NCBI RefSeq assembly: GCF_022539505.1
Contig: NC_061513.1
Span: 351,645,696 to 351,709,695 of the forward strand
From: Lolium rigidum
Lineage: Eukaryota > Streptophyta > Magnoliopsida > Poales > Poaceae
Length of the DNA: 64,000 bases
Reading direction: 5' to 3'
The position numbers were made by a program, and so were the translations under genes. Below the pieces are notes generated by a model, which worked only from the letters and a program-made list of their open reading frames with translations, searched no databases and was not told the origin of the DNA. This document shows, piece by piece, positions 48,378-60,373 of the stretch. Position 1 is the first letter of the stretch; each line of letters begins with the position of its first letter.

Positions 48378-48734
48378 TATGGTATCAGAGCAAAAGGTTG
48401 CCACGGATTTGAGCCTCCAATTCCACCAATTTCGTCCAAAAAAAATTCCAAAAATTTTGCCCCAAAAAAATAGCTCGAATTTGGATCTCAGAATTTGTTG
48501 CGTTTTTTGTGGTTTTGGTCTAGAGATGTGTTATCTTCGGTGTTGGTATATCATCCCTCCAATTTTCTCCGGCCAATTCCACCTATTCCTGTCGAAATCC
48601 ACAAATTTCTGCCCATTTTTTCTCCCCCGTGTTCTTCGTCGATCCAGATCTCATATCTGGAAGTTTTGTCATTTCCGGTCCTACCGGTACCCAGCACCGG
48701 AACTTCAGCTGGCCCAAAATTTTGGAAAATGATT

Positions 48735-50095
48735 CATCTCCCCCGGGGGATTAGATGCGTCTCAGCCTCCTGGTGCCAAGCCGTCCGATGGGCTCGATCC
48801 TCCGGCTGTACGTGCTTGCTTTTTCCTCTCTGCGTGGCCGAACGTGTATGGGTCCCACACACGTTCTTATCTTTTCCGGTTCCCCTACCCATCTCTTACT
48901 TTTCCACGGCATCCATCCCTCCATGGACGCCATCGTGCGTCGTGGCCACGCAGGAGAGGATCCTCTCCTGCTGCCTGCATAGCGTGTGCCGCCGGCCTCT
49001 TCTTCTGTCCAGGCTCGGCTTCTCTCGGCCCCCTGCCTCCCTCCCGACCTTCTTCGCGACAAGGCCCAATTGCGAGCACCTCCGCCGCCTATGGTCGTGC
49101 TGCTCCTCCGCCAACCCCACAACTACCTCTCCCGGACCTCTCTCCCGGACCTCTGTCCTACCCCGGTAGGATGGAACACCCATCGCCGGTGCGGTTCGGC
49201 TTCGGCGCTCGTCCAGGAGGACTGGAGGAGCCTCCACCAGATGCTGCTTTTTGCGGTGGGAGGAGGTGCTGCCACGGCGGGCGCCACTGCTGCTTGCGGT
49301 GGGCGGAGGTGCGGCCTGCGGGCGGGCACCTTTGCTACCTCCCGCCGGCGGACGTGCTACTACCGATGGCCGTCATAGTTCCGCGCCATGGGCATAGGGT
49401 GCTGCCTAAGGGTGCCGTTGCTGCCTCCCACCATTGCTACCGGCGGTCGATGACACTGCTGTGTACCCCAATTTGGGATGCTACTAGTGACTATCACTGG
49501 TGCTACCAGTCGAGGGCGTCGATGCTACAGGCGGTCGGTGCCGATGCTACCAGCGCCACCTCCATCTCTCGCTCGTCTGCTTCGTTAGGAGTTTTGCTAC
49601 CTTAGGCCTGAGGCGTTGCTACCTGCGGAGGCCGGTTTTGCTATTTAAGGTTTCCGGCATTGCTACCGGCGGAGGGTAGATTTTTACTACCATAGGCATA
49701 GGACATTGCTACTAGCTGCTTCTAGCGTTGTTGTTCTGGACGGATGGAGTTGATGCAACCTCAGACGACGATGTTACCGGCTGCAGGCGAGGTCTCCGTT
49801 GATGTCTTAGAGGATTTGCAGCATATGAATAAAAAAAATTCTACAATTTATTTGCGGTTTTGCGTAATATGTTTCCTACGTGGTCTCCGGCGAGCCAGCC
49901 TTTTTATTTTCTTTTCTGAACGAATCGTTTTTTGCTTCAGTCATTTGCTGCCGGGGGTGATTTTTTGCTGTTGGGATATATTTTTATGCTACATACAAAT
50001 CTAACCGTCAAAATAGTTGATCCGACGGCTGGGGACCCGGGGGTCGGGGAATCATATCCCCGGGGGACGCCCAGCAGTTTCCCAAATTCCCCCCC
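48735..50095. mobile_element. Possible DNA transposon rich in TGCTAC words, unclassified
   Basis: The left side reads GATTCATCTCCCCCGGGGGA and the right side GGGGAATCATATCCCCGGGGG (near 50050-50072), similar sequences that may mark element ends. Between them the DNA is rich in GCTACCGGCGG/TTGCTACC words (49330-49780). Long GC-rich open frames on both strands (up to 253 codons) have no recognisable domain and look compositional. Confidence 0.35.
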
Positions 50096-50336
50096 CCCAA
50101 ATCCTGGTCAACGCCCATCGTCTTCCTACTGCCGCCAGCAACCACCGCGACCACCTGGCCTCCCGCTCGACAGCCACCACCGAGGCCCGCGCGCCGCTCA
50201 GCCAGCTTGGCCCAAGTTTGCCACCACACCACGCCAAGCCCACGCCCCCGCTTGGCCCAGCTCCATTTCGCCAGCACGCCCCCACCCGCTCGGCCTAGCT
50301 CCACCCTGCTGCCGCTGCGCACGCAGGCCAGTCCTG

Positions 50337-51045
50337 TACACCGACCAGGTCGGTGCCGATACGGTTGCCGCACACCCTGGTCGGGTATTGGGCCTGACCC
50401 ATTTAGCGTTTTTTCTTTCGTTTTCTCTTTTTTTTTTATTTTGTTTTTCCGTTTTCTATTTTATTTTCTTTTCTTTCTGTTTATTTTTTCTTTTGTTCAA
50501 ATTGGCAAAGTCTATATTCGAAAAATGTTTAAATTCGAAAAATGTTCAAATTTGAGAATTACTAAAATTCGAAATTTTTTAAATATGAAAACTGTTTAAA
50601 TTCAAAAATTGTTCAAATATGAAAATCGTTCATATTCGAATTTTTTTCAAATATGAAATTTGTTCAAATTTGAAAATTGTTCTAATATGAAAATCGTTCA
50701 GATTCGAAAAATTTTCAAATATAAATTTTGTTCATATTCAAAAATGTTCAAATTCGGAAATTGTTCATAGAAAAAAATACATTTTTGTTCAAATTAAAAA
50801 AATGTTCAAATCTGAAAATGTTCAGATTTTTAAAATGTGATTTCTTTTTAACTTGAATTTTTTGAAATTTTACAAATGTTCAGGTTTTAAAAAAATATTA
50901 TTTTAAAAAAGAAAACAAACAACAGAAAAAAAGGAACGAAAAAGAAAAATCGGCTTACCTGATGTTGGGCTGCGCGGCCCAGTCAGTAATCCGGGGCGCA
51001 CGGGGTGTGCGGCGACTGCTTCGGCACCAACCAGCTCGGTGGATA
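50337..51045. mobile_element. Mutator-like element with long terminal inverted repeats
   Basis: The left end reads ACCGACCAGGTCGGTGCCGA followed by GGTTGCCGCACACCC. The right end, reverse complemented, reads ACCGAGCTGGTTGGTGCCGA followed by AGTCGCCGCACACCCC, so ~45 bases match imperfectly in inverted orientation. Both ends pass into TTTTTCTTT-TCGTT tracts facing inward. Length, long diverged ends and the AT-rich core fit a small non-autonomous MULE. I could not fix a 9-bp target duplication. Confidence 0.55.
50490..50935. repeat. Degenerate short tandem repeat, TTCAAATTTGAAAA type
   Basis: About 35 loosely spaced copies of TTCAAAT/ATTCGAAA/TTTGAAAAT words with an 11-16 base spacing fill the core of the Mutator-like element. 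Many words are self-complementary. Confidence 0.75.
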
Positions 51046-51389
51046 GCATCTCCCGCGCACGCACAGCACACTACCGAGCCGCCGCCCCTGCTCGCACGCG
51101 CTCCCGCCCTGGCCCACGCTCACTTGCGCCTCGCCCAGCTCCACCTCGCGCACGCTCCGCAAGCCACGCTCGCTCGCCGCTGCTGTTTCCCCCGCGAGCC
51201 CGCACCAGGCGTGCGCCACAGCTTCACCACGCGCAAGAATCGCCCAGCTCGATCCCAAATTCCCGTTTTTCAGCGCGCGAAATTTTTCCTGACCGGAAGT
51301 TCCGGCCCAAATCAACCATACTTCCGGTGCTCAGAACTTCCGGCCAAGTTCCGGCCTTGTTTCGAAAAGGACGATTCTGCTCACAGTAA

Positions 51390-52635
51390 GAGCATCTCCA
51401 ACAAGCGCGCTAAAACGCGGCGCACTAAAGTTTCGCCGCCGGTTTTTCCCCCGTCGGACGCGTCAATATGCAGCGCGTGCGCGGGCGGTAAAAATGGTCC
51501 TCCGCTGGGCGCGGCAAAATACAGCGCGTCTGGCGTGGAAAACAGTTTCTACACTATTTTGCATCTCACAAGATCAAATACTCACACATAATCATGAAAC
51601 AATGATGTACCATAATTTAAATGGAAACAAAGTGCAACACACATCACATAGTTTAACAACGACACACAAAATGACGTAGTTCAACAATGACACACGACAT
51701 ATGGTTCAAATGGACAAATTGGAACACACAATTTGCATATCACAAATGCATATCACACTTCCGCATTTTCCAAGTCAACACCTTCTTCTTCCTCATCATC
51801 ATCTTGGGTTGAAGGAGGAATAGTAGCATTCATGGAAGACATGAAGCCTCCCGGTGGTGCTCTCATACTCCCATACACACCACTTACCGAGCCTCCAATA
51901 GTCCCTCCAAACACTCCTCCATAGGTTGGTCCTCCCATGCCGGCCATGCCTCCATAGCCTCCCATGCCAGGCATGGGCATGCTTCCCATACCGCCATGCC
52001 TCCCATGCCTCCTCCAAACGTCGGCATGCCTCCTCCAAACATGCCGGTCGTGGAAGTGTTCATGTTGGCTACCAACAATCTCTTTTTGGCCAACACTTCA
52101 TCGCGAAGAAGGTTGATGTACTCCTTTTGCCTCTCATCCATATGGGAAGTATCCATCAACAAAAGCTTCCTCTCCTCCTCCGCTAGGCGTGCATGCTCCT
52201 CGGTGGCTTGCCTCTTCTCCTCCAAAGCCAACTTACTCTCCTCGTTGGCGGCAATCCTCTCCTCCAAAGCGGCTCTCCTAGCTTCAATAGCATCCATAGC
52301 CTCTTTCTCCAAGTTTCTTTGCATCTTTCTATCTTCATTTGCTTGCAACCGTGCATTTGCAATCCTTTTCATAGCCATTGCAATGTCGTCATCTCCGGCC
52401 TTCTTTCCCTTCATATCTTTGGCGGTCTTCCTACCATGCACATTCGTCCGCCCATTGTTGACGGGGTGAGGAGTGGAGCTTCTCTTCTTGCCTTCATCAC
52501 TTGAATCATCATCATCGATGATTGTTGCATCACCGGTAGCATTGGCCGCCATAGTTGCCGCATCCAACTTGCCGCGGGTCTTCCACTTTTCTTCATTTCC
52601 TAGAACTTCATAGAAATGATGCAAGGTGAATGGCT
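51390..52635. mobile_element. PIF/Harbinger element segment, truncated on the right
   Basis: GAGCATCTCCAACAAGCGCGC begins at 51390 after TAA (51387-51389), the target trinucleotide used by this superfamily. The GC-rich subterminal region (GCGGCGC, GCGCGTG) is followed by an ORF1-type gene on the minus strand. The right end is missing because a Copia LTR abuts at 52636. Confidence 0.6.
51753..52624 (-). pseudogene. Harbinger ORF1-like protein (NAM-associated C-terminal domain type), frameshifted
   Basis: The minus frame from 52624 reads HHFYEVLGNEEKWKT, an acidic serine-rich patch (DDDDSSDEGKKR), and a long charged coiled coil (ALEERIAANEESKLALEEKR, then LAEEERKLLLMD and ERQKEYINLLRDE). This is the C-terminal half of the plant proteins with a Myb/SANT-like N-terminus and a NAM-associated C-terminal domain, many of which are Harbinger ORF1 products that help the transposase bind or enter the nucleus. 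The natural Gly/Met-rich tail ending EEEEGVDLENAEV is in another frame (to 51753), so there is a frameshift near 51990. The N-terminal Myb-like part is missing, cut at 52624-52635. Confidence 0.6.
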
Positions 52636-53018
52636 TGATGGGGTTCGTTGCATAGAAAACAAAAAATTTCCTACCGCAAAGACGAATAAATCCAAGATCT
52701 AATCTATGGAAAAGCCAAGATCTAATCTATGAGATCTGAACAACGAGATGGAGATGAGACTAACCCTCGAAGATTCCAAAGCCTACGAGATTAATCTCGT
52801 TGTTGGTGTAGACGATCGTTCTCGTTGTCGATGAAGCCCCTTCCTCTCCCCGTTCCAGCGGGCAGCAGAGGTGTGGTAGATCTCCACGGAATCCCAGCAG
52901 CACGACGGCGTGGTGGTGGTGGTGGAGAAGAATTGCTGCAGGGCTTCGCCTAAGCCTGCACAGCGTATGGAAGAGGAAGAGAGGGAGGCGGCTAGGGTTG
53001 GATGAGAGGTGAGGTGGC
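52636..53018 (-). mobile_element. Copia LTR fragment (3' part), minus orientation
   Basis: The minus strand ends GCGGTAGGAAATTTTTTG-TTTTCTATGCAACG...CATCA, the same 3' terminus as the Copia LTR at 55318-58681. TAGGCGAAGC and GCCGTCGTGCTGC are also shared. It is cut at 53018 by a Gypsy element, so only about 380 bases remain here; the rest of this LTR was not seen in the window. Confidence 0.8.
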
Positions 53019-54628
53019 TGATACGTCTCAAACGTATCTATAATTTCTTATGTTCCATGCTACTTTTATGATGATACTCACATGTTTTATACACATTATA
53101 TGTCATTATTATGCATTTTTCGGCACTAACCTATTGACGAGATGCCGAAGAGCCGCTTGTTGTTTTCTCGCTGTTTTTGGTTTCAGTAAATCCTAGTAAG
53201 GAAATATTCTCGAATTGGACGAAATCAACGCCCAGAGTCCTATTTTTCCACGAAGCTTCCAGAAGACCGGAGAGGAAACGAAGTGGGGCCACGAGGTGGC
53301 GACACACCAGGGCGGCGCGGCCCAAGCCCTGGCCGCGCCGGCCTATTGTGTGGGTCCCTCGTGACTCTCCCAACTCTGCCCTTCCGCCTACTTAAAGCCT
53401 TTGTTGCGAAACCCCCAGTACCGAGAGCCACGATACGGAAAACCTTACAGAGACTCCGCCGCCGCCAATCCCATCTCGGGGGATTCAGGGAGATCGCCTC
53501 CGGCACCCGCGCGGAGAGGGGAATCATCTCCCGGAGGTCTCTTCATCGCCATGATCGCTCTCCGGATCGATGTGTGAGTAGTTCACCCCTGGACTATGGG
53601 TCCATAGCAGTAGCTAGATGGTTGTCTTCTCCTCATTGTGCTATCATGTTAGATCTTGTGAGCTGCCTATCATGATCAAGATCATCTATTTGTAATGCTA
53701 CATGTTGTGTTTGTTGGAATCCGATGAATATTGAATACTATGTCAAGTTGATTATCAATCTATCATATATGTTATTTATGTTCTTGCATGCTCTCCGTTG
53801 CTAGTAGAGGCTCTGGCCAAGTTGATACTTGTGACTCCAAGAGGGAGTATTTATGCTCGATAGTGGGTTCATGCCTCCATTAAATCTGGGACATTGACAG
53901 AAATTTCTAAGGTTGTGGATGTGATGTTGCCACTAGGGATAGAATATCGATGCTTTGTCAAAGGATATTTGTGTTGATTACATTACGCACCATACTTAAT
54001 GCAATTGTCTGTTGTTTGCAACTTAATACTGGAAGGGGTTCGGATGATAACTCCGAAAGCGGACTTTTTAGGCACAGATGCATGCCTGGATAGCGGTCTA
54101 TGTACTTTGTCGTAATGCCCTGATTGAATCTCATAGTACTCATCATGATATATGTATGTGCATTGTTATGCCTTCTTTATTTGTCAATTTCCCAACCGTA
54201 ATTTGTTCACCCAACATCTCGTTTATCTTATGGAAGAGACACCACTAGTGAACTGTGGACCCCGGTCCTATTCTTTACATCCGAAATACAATCTACTTGA
54301 ATTGTTCTTTAACGTTATTCGCAAACAATCATCATCTTCCACACTATACATCTAATCCTTTGTTTACTGATAAGCTCGGTGAGATTGACAACATCAGCCA
54401 TTACGTTGGGGCAAAGTTCCGTGATTGTGTTGATGCGTGTTCCACGTTGGCGCTCGGAATCCTCTGGTGTTGCGCCGCACTACACTCCGCCACCAACAAC
54501 CTTCAACGTGCTTCTTGACTCCTACTCGGTTCGATTAAACCTTTGTTTCTTATCGAGGGAAACTTGCCGCTGTGCGCATCACACCTTCCTCTTGGGGTTC
54601 CCAACGGACGTGTTAACTACACGCATCA
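53019..54628 (+). mobile_element. 5' LTR of a Gypsy element
   Basis: It begins TGATACGTCTCAAACG and ends CTACACGCATCA (1610 bp). A primer binding site TGGCGCCGTTGTCGGGGA follows at 54639-54656. The five bases before it are GTGGC. A reverse-oriented copy of the same LTR family is at 56465-58051. Confidence 0.9.
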
Positions 54629-54638
54629 AGCAAATTTC

Positions 54639-54656
54639 TGGCGCCGTTGTCGGGGA
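54639..54656 (+). other. Gypsy primer binding site
   Basis: TGGCGCCGTTGTCGGGGA, 10 bases after the LTR end; the usual form of this site in Triticeae Gypsy elements. Confidence 0.85.
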
Positions 54657-55317
54657 GATCAAGACACGCTGCAAGGGGAGTCTCCACTTCCAATCTCTTT
54701 ACTTTGTTTTTGTCTTGCTTTGTTTTACTTTATTTACTGCTTTGTTTGCTCTTATATCAAAAACACAAAAAAAAATTAGTTGCTAGTTTTACTTTATTTA
54801 CTGTCTTGTTCTCTATATCAAAAACATAAAAAAATTAGTTACTTGTAATTACTTTATTTAGTTTGCTTTATTTACTACTGCTAAAATGGGTACTCCTGAA
54901 AATACTAAGTTGTGTGACTTCACTAGCACAAATAATAATGATTTTTTATGCACACCTATTGCTCCACCTGCTACTACAGCATAATTCTTTGAAATTAAAC
55001 CTTCTTTACTCGAATCTCGTTATGAGAGAGCAATTTCATTGGTGTTAGTTCTGATGATGCTGCTGCCCATCTTAATAATTTTGTTGAACTATGTGAAATG
55101 CAAAAGTATAAGGATGTAGATGGTGACATTATAAAATTAAAGTTGTTTCCTTTCTCCTTAAGAGGAAGAGCTAAAGATTGGTTGCTATCTCTGCCTAGAA
55201 ATAGTATTGATTCATGGACTAAATGTAAGGATGCTTTTATTGGTAGATATTATCCTCCCGCTAAAATTATATCTTTGAGAAGTAGCATAATGAATTTCAA
55301 GCAATTAGATAATGAAC

Positions 55318-58300
55318 TGTTGGAGATATGCCCAAGAGGCAATAATAAAATGGTTATTATAATATATTTTTGTGTTTATGATAATGTTTACATACCATGC
55401 TATAATTGTATTAACCGAAACATTGATACATATGTGTTATGTGAACAACAAGAAGTCCCTAGTAAGCCTCTTGTATAACTAGCTTGTTGATTAATAGATG
55501 ATCATAGTTTCATGATCATGAACATTGGATGTTATTAATAACAAGGTTATGTCATCATGTGAATGATGTAATGGACACACCCAATTAAGCGTAGCATAAG
55601 ATCACGTCATTAAGTTATTTGCTATAAGCTTTTCGATACATAGTTACCTAGTCCTTTCGACCATGAGATCATGTAAATCACTTATACCGGAAAGGTACTT
55701 TGATTACATCAAACGCCCTCTGCGTAAATGGGTGGTTATAAAGGTGGGATTAAGTATCCAGGAAAGTATGAGTTGAGGCGTATGGATCAACGGTGGGATT
55801 TGTCCATCCCGATGACGGATAGATATACTCTGGGCCCTCTCGGTGGAATGTCGTCTAATAGCTTGCAAGCATATGAATGGTTCATAAGAGACCACATACC
55901 ACGGCACGAGTAAAGAGTACTTGTCATGAGACGAGGTTGAACAAGGTATAGAGTGATACCGATGATCAAACCTCGGACAAGTAAAATATCGCGTGACAAA
56001 GGGAATTGGTATCGTATGTGTATGGTTCATTCGATCACTAAAGTCATCGTTGAATATGTGGGAGCCATTATGGATCTCCAGATCCCGCTATTGGTTATTG
56101 GTCGGAGAGAAGTCTCAACCATGACTACATAGTTCGCGAACCGTAGGGTGACACACTTAAGGTTTGATGTCGTTTAAAGTAGATATGGAATATGGAATGG
56201 AGTTCGAAGTTTTGTTCGGAGTCTTGGATGGGATCCAGGACATCACGAGGAGTTCCGAATGGTCCGGAGAATAAGATTCATATATAGGAAGTCATTTTCT
56301 AGGTTTGAAAATGATCCGGTATTTTTCCGGGGAAGGTTCTAGAAGGTTCTAGAAGAGTCCGGAATAAATCGGCATGGAAGGTGGAGTCCCAGAGGGACTC
56401 CACCCACCTTGGCCGGCCAGCCTAAGGGAGGAGGAGTCCCAAGTGGACTCCCCACCATGGTGGCTGATGCGTGTAGTTGACACGTCCGTTGGGAACCCCA
56501 AGAGGAAGGTGTGATGCGCACAGTAGCAAGTTTCCATCAGTAAGAAACCAAGGTTTAATCGAACCAGTAGGAGTCAAGAAGCACGTTGAAGGTTGATGGC
56601 GGCGGGATGTAGTGCGGCGCAACACCAGGGATTCCGGCGCCAACGTGGAACCTGCACAACACAACCAAAGTACTTTGCCCCAACGAAACAGTGAGGTTGT
56701 CAATCTCACCGGCTTGTCTGTAACAAAGGATTAGATGTATAGTGTGGATGATGATTGTTTGCGAAAAACGATGTAGAACAAGTATTGCAGTAGATTGTAT
56801 TCGATATAAAAGAATGGACCAGGGTCCACAGTTCACTAGAGGTGTCTCTCCCATAAGATAAATAGCATGTTGGGTGAACAAATTATAGTTGGGAAATTGA
56901 CAAATAGAGAGGGCATGACCATGCACATACATGATATGATGAGTATTGTGAGATTTAATTGGGCATTACGACAAAGTACATAGACCGCTATCCAGCATGC
57001 ATCTATGCCTAAAAGTCCACCTTCGAGTTATCATCCGAACCCCTTCCGGTATTAAGTTGTAAACAACGGACAATTGCATTAAATATGGTGCGTAATGTAA
57101 TCAATAACTACATCCTTAGACATAGCATCAATGTTTTATCCCTAGTGGCAACAACACATCCACAACCTTAGAACTTTCTGTCCCTGTCCCAGATTTAATG
57201 GAGGCATGAACCCACTATCGAGCATAAATACTCCCTCTTGGAGTTAAGAGCAAAAACTTGGCAGAGCCTCTACTAATAACGGAGAGCATGCAAGATCATA
57301 AACAACACATAGGTAATAGATTGATAATCAACATAACATAGTATTCTCTATCCATCGGATCCCGACAAACACAACATATAGAATTACAGATAGATGATGT
57401 TGATCATGTTAGGCAGCTCACAAGATCCGACAATGAAGCACATAAGGAGAAGACAACCATCTAGCTATCGCTATGGACCCATAGTACGGGGGTGAACTAC
57501 TCACTCATCACTCCGGAGGCGACCATGGCGGTGAAGAGTCCTCGAGAGATGATTCCCCTCTCCCGGCAGGGTGCCGGAGGCGATCTCCGAATCCCCGAGA
57601 TGGGATTGGCGGCGGCGGCCTCTGCGGAAGGTTTTCCGTATCGTGGCTCTCGGTGCTGGGGGTTTCGGGACGAAGGCTTTAAGTAGGCGGAAGGGCAGCG
57701 TGGGGGGCCACACGGGGCCCCACACGCCGGGGCCGCGCGGCCAGCTCTCAGGCCGCGCCGCCCTGCTGTGGCGGCGCCTCGTGGCCCCACTTCCTTTCCC
57801 CTCGGTCTTACGGAAGCTTCGTGCAAAAATAGGACCACAGGCGTTGATTTCGTCCAATTCCGAGAATATTTCTTTACTAGGATTTCGAAACCAAAAACAA
57901 CGAAAACGAGCAAGCGGCTCTTCGGCATCTCGTTAATAGGTTAGTGCCGGAAAATGCATAAATACGACATATAATGTGTATAAAACATGTAGATATCATC
58001 AATAATGTGGCATGGAACATAAGAAATTTTCGGTACGTCGGAGACGTATCAGTGGCCGGCCACCCCAGCAAGGAAAGGGGGGAGTCCCACTCCCCCTAGG
58101 TTTGGTCACATGGAAGGTTTTTTGTTGGGGTCTTATTCGAACACTTTGACCTAAACCTTGGGGCTTCCACCTATATAAAGATGGGAGGAGAGGGGCTGGC
58201 CGGCCACCACAACACCACCATGGCCGCACCCCTCAAGGCTGCCCTAGCCGGCGCCCCCTCTCCCAAACCCTAGCGGTTCCCTCCTACCTCTCTCTCCCAC

Positions 58301-58681
58301 ATAGCTTAGGCGAAGCTCTGTCGGAGATCTCCACCACCACCGCCACCACGCCGTCGTGCCGCCGGAATTCCGAGGAGGATCTACTACTTCCGCTGCCCGG
58401 CCGGAACGGGGAGAAGGACGTCGTCTTCATCAACACCGAACGTGTGACCGAGTACGGAGGTGCTGCCCGATTGTGGCACTGTCAAGATCTTCTACGCACT
58501 TTTGCAAGCGGCAAGTGATCGTCTACCGCAGCAACTAGAGCCTACTCTCGTAGGCTTTGGAAATCTTCAAGGGTTAGTCTCGTTCATCCCCTCGTTGCTG
58601 CCATCTTCTAGATAGCATCTTGGCTTGGATTGCGTTCTCGCGGTAGGAAATTTTTTGTTTTCTATGAAACGAATCCCTACA
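55318..58681 (+). mobile_element. Copia solo LTR (Angela/WIS/BARE type), itself interrupted
   Basis: It starts TGTTGGAGATATGCCCAAG and ends CGAATCCCTACA. It is flanked by the perfect target duplication TGAAC (55313-55317 and 58682-58686). A TATA box (CTATATAAAG) lies at 58171-58180. Without the nested insert and its duplication the LTR is about 1.77 kb, the size expected of this group. No internal region is present, so it is a solo LTR left by recombination between two LTRs. Confidence 0.92.
56465..58051 (-). mobile_element. Gypsy solo LTR nested in the Copia LTR
   Basis: On the minus strand it begins TGATACGTCTCCGACGTACC and ends CAACTACACGCATCA (1587 bp), the same family as the LTR at 53019-54628. 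It is flanked by the perfect duplication GTGGC (56460-56464 and 58052-58056). Confidence 0.93.
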
Positions 58682-59567
58682 TGAACATGTTGCTCAAGCA
58701 TGGGAGAGAATGAAATCTTTGGTAAAGAATTGCCCAACCCATGGACTAACTACTTGGATGATCATCCAAACCTTTTATGCAGGATTGAATTTTTCTTCGC
58801 GGAACCTATTGGATTCAATTGCTTTGAGAGTACCTTATGTCCATCACTTTGGGGAGGCAACAAAGCTTCTTGATGATATGATGATAAATTACTCCGAATG
58901 GTACAAGGAAAGAGCTCCACAAGGTAAGAAGGTAAATTCTGTTGAAGAAACCTCCTCCCTTGAGTGATAAGATTGATGCTATTATGTCTATGCTTGTGAA
59001 TGGTAGATCTAATGTTGATCCTAATAATATTCCTTTAGCTTCATTGGTTTCCCAAGAAGAACATGTTGATGTGAATTTCATTAAAAGTAATAATTTCAAC
59101 AACAATCACTACAAGAAAAGTTGCCATGGCCGACGAAGTTGAAGTCGCGCCGTGGTTGCTGGTGTACCATGGCCGACGATTTTGGTCCCTCCGTGGTGCA
59201 TGTCAAAACTTTTTTTTTTCTCGTTTTTGAGGCCACCTAGCCCGACGAAAGCGGCCAAAACATCGCGTATGGTGGCCCGGGACGTGGTGCATCGCGAATT
59301 CTCGGGTTCGCCGGCCGAGTCAACGCAAATCCGCACCGCCGAGGGATGTAGGGCCCAGATGGCAGCCTCTCCGGCATTGTTTTTTTCTCGATCGCGCCAT
59401 CTCGTTCAACGTTCTCCGATCGAGCCGTTTACTGATGCAGTGATCATGGGTCCCGCATGTCATCCTCTATGAACCAAAATTCTTTCTATTCTTGGATTTT
59501 TTTGACCCCCGATTTCCGGCTACTTCCTTTTTCTTTTGATCCCTTGCCGCCTTGGAAACGTTGAGAC

Positions 59568-59667
59568 NNNNNNNNNNNNNNNNNNNNNNNNNNNNNNNNN
59601 NNNNNNNNNNNNNNNNNNNNNNNNNNNNNNNNNNNNNNNNNNNNNNNNNNNNNNNNNNNNNNNNNNN
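59568..59667. other. Assembly gap (100 N) inside the CACTA core
   Basis: Exactly 100 N, placed in the repeated core between the inverted arms, where assembly is difficult. Confidence 0.99.
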
Positions 59668-60040
59668 GGATCGAAAGAAAAAGGCAAGTGACCAAATATG
59701 AGGTGCCAAAAATAATTCAAGAAAAGAAAGTTTTATAGTGCATAGAGGATGACATGCGGGTCCCAGCTAGCAGACAGCGGTATCACCGTTTGAGAGGCGG
59801 TAGGGATCGAAAGAAAAAGGCAAGTGACCAAATTTGAGGTGCCAAAAAAACTCCAAGAAAAGAAAGTTGATTGCACATAGAGGATGACATGCGGGTCCCA
59901 TTTAGCAAAGCAGTGGTCTCAACGTTTCCAAGGCGGCAAGGGATCAAAAGAAAAAGGAAGTAGCCGTAAATCGTGGGGTCAAAAAAATCCAAGAATAGAA
60001 AGAATTTTGGTTCATAGAGGATGACATGCGGGACCCATGA
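59668..60040. repeat. ~135-bp direct repeat in the CACTA core
   Basis: GGATCGAAAGAAAAAGGCAAG recurs at 59668 and 59805, with a diverged copy at 59941. Each is followed by CCAAGAA-AGAAAG and GAGGATGACATGCGGG. More copies may be hidden in the gap. Confidence 0.85.
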
Positions 60041-60373
60041 TCCCGCATCGTAAACGGCTCGATCGGAGAACGTTGAACGAGATGGCGCGATCGAGAAAAA
60101 ACAATGCCGTAGAGGCTGCCATCTGGGCCCTACATCCCTCGGCGGTGCGGATTTGCATTGACTCGGCCGGCGAACCCGAGAATTCGCGATGCACCACGTC
60201 CCGGGCCACCATACGCGACGTTTTGGCCGCTTTCGTCGGGCTAGGTGGCCTCAAAAACGAGAAAAAAAAGTTTTGACATGCACCACGGAGGGACCCAAAA
60301 TCGTCGGCCATGGTACACCAGCAACCACGGCACGACTTCAACTTCGTCGGCCATGGCAACTTTTCTTGTAGTG

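Larger units (their letters stand above)
48378..51389 (+). mobile_element. Internal region of that LTR element, mostly non-coding, with nested insertions
   Basis: After the primer site come T-rich leader sequence and CCGG(A/T)AC-rich DNA (to about 48735). Similar ACCGGAAGTTCCGG sequence resumes at 51290-51360, so the segment between is at least partly made of insertions. No gag, protease or reverse transcriptase is readable. It may be a non-autonomous derivative, or the coding part may lie outside. Confidence 0.4.
54886..59106 (+). pseudogene. Gypsy gag, split by a Copia LTR and frameshifted
   Basis: An ATG at 54886 starts a gag frame that hits a stop near 54982. Gag sequence continues in another frame with KLKLFPFSLRGRAKDWL and FIGRYYPPAKI (55098-55317), the core of the retrotransposon gag domain. 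At 55318 a Copia LTR interrupts it. The same frame resumes at 58687 (QAWERMKSLVKNCPTHGL, IIQTFYAGLN), after one copy of the 5-bp duplication is discounted. A further frameshift lies near 58945; the other frame continues to the Asn-rich stretch that ends at a CACTA insertion (59107). No clear gag sequence follows that insertion, so the element's 3' half appears deleted or lies elsewhere. Gag would form the capsid of the retrotransposon particle; this copy cannot. Confidence 0.85.
59107..60373. mobile_element. Fold-back CACTA element
   Basis: The ends CACTACAAGAAAAGTTGCC and GGCAACTTTTCTTGTAGTG are perfect inverted repeats, with target duplication AAT on both sides (59104-59106 and 60374-60376). 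The complementarity does not stop at the ends: about 360 bases on each side (59107-59470 and 60010-60373) are near-perfect inverted copies, seen also in the shared translation AAKTSRMVARDVVHREFSGS on opposite strands. A short core of direct repeats and an N gap separates the arms. No transposase is present. Confidence 0.92.

Noticed and set aside
48844..49605. 253-codon open frame and overlapping long frames on both strands
   Set aside because: Several frames are open at once in GC-rich DNA rich in TGCTACC repeats; no recognisable domain.
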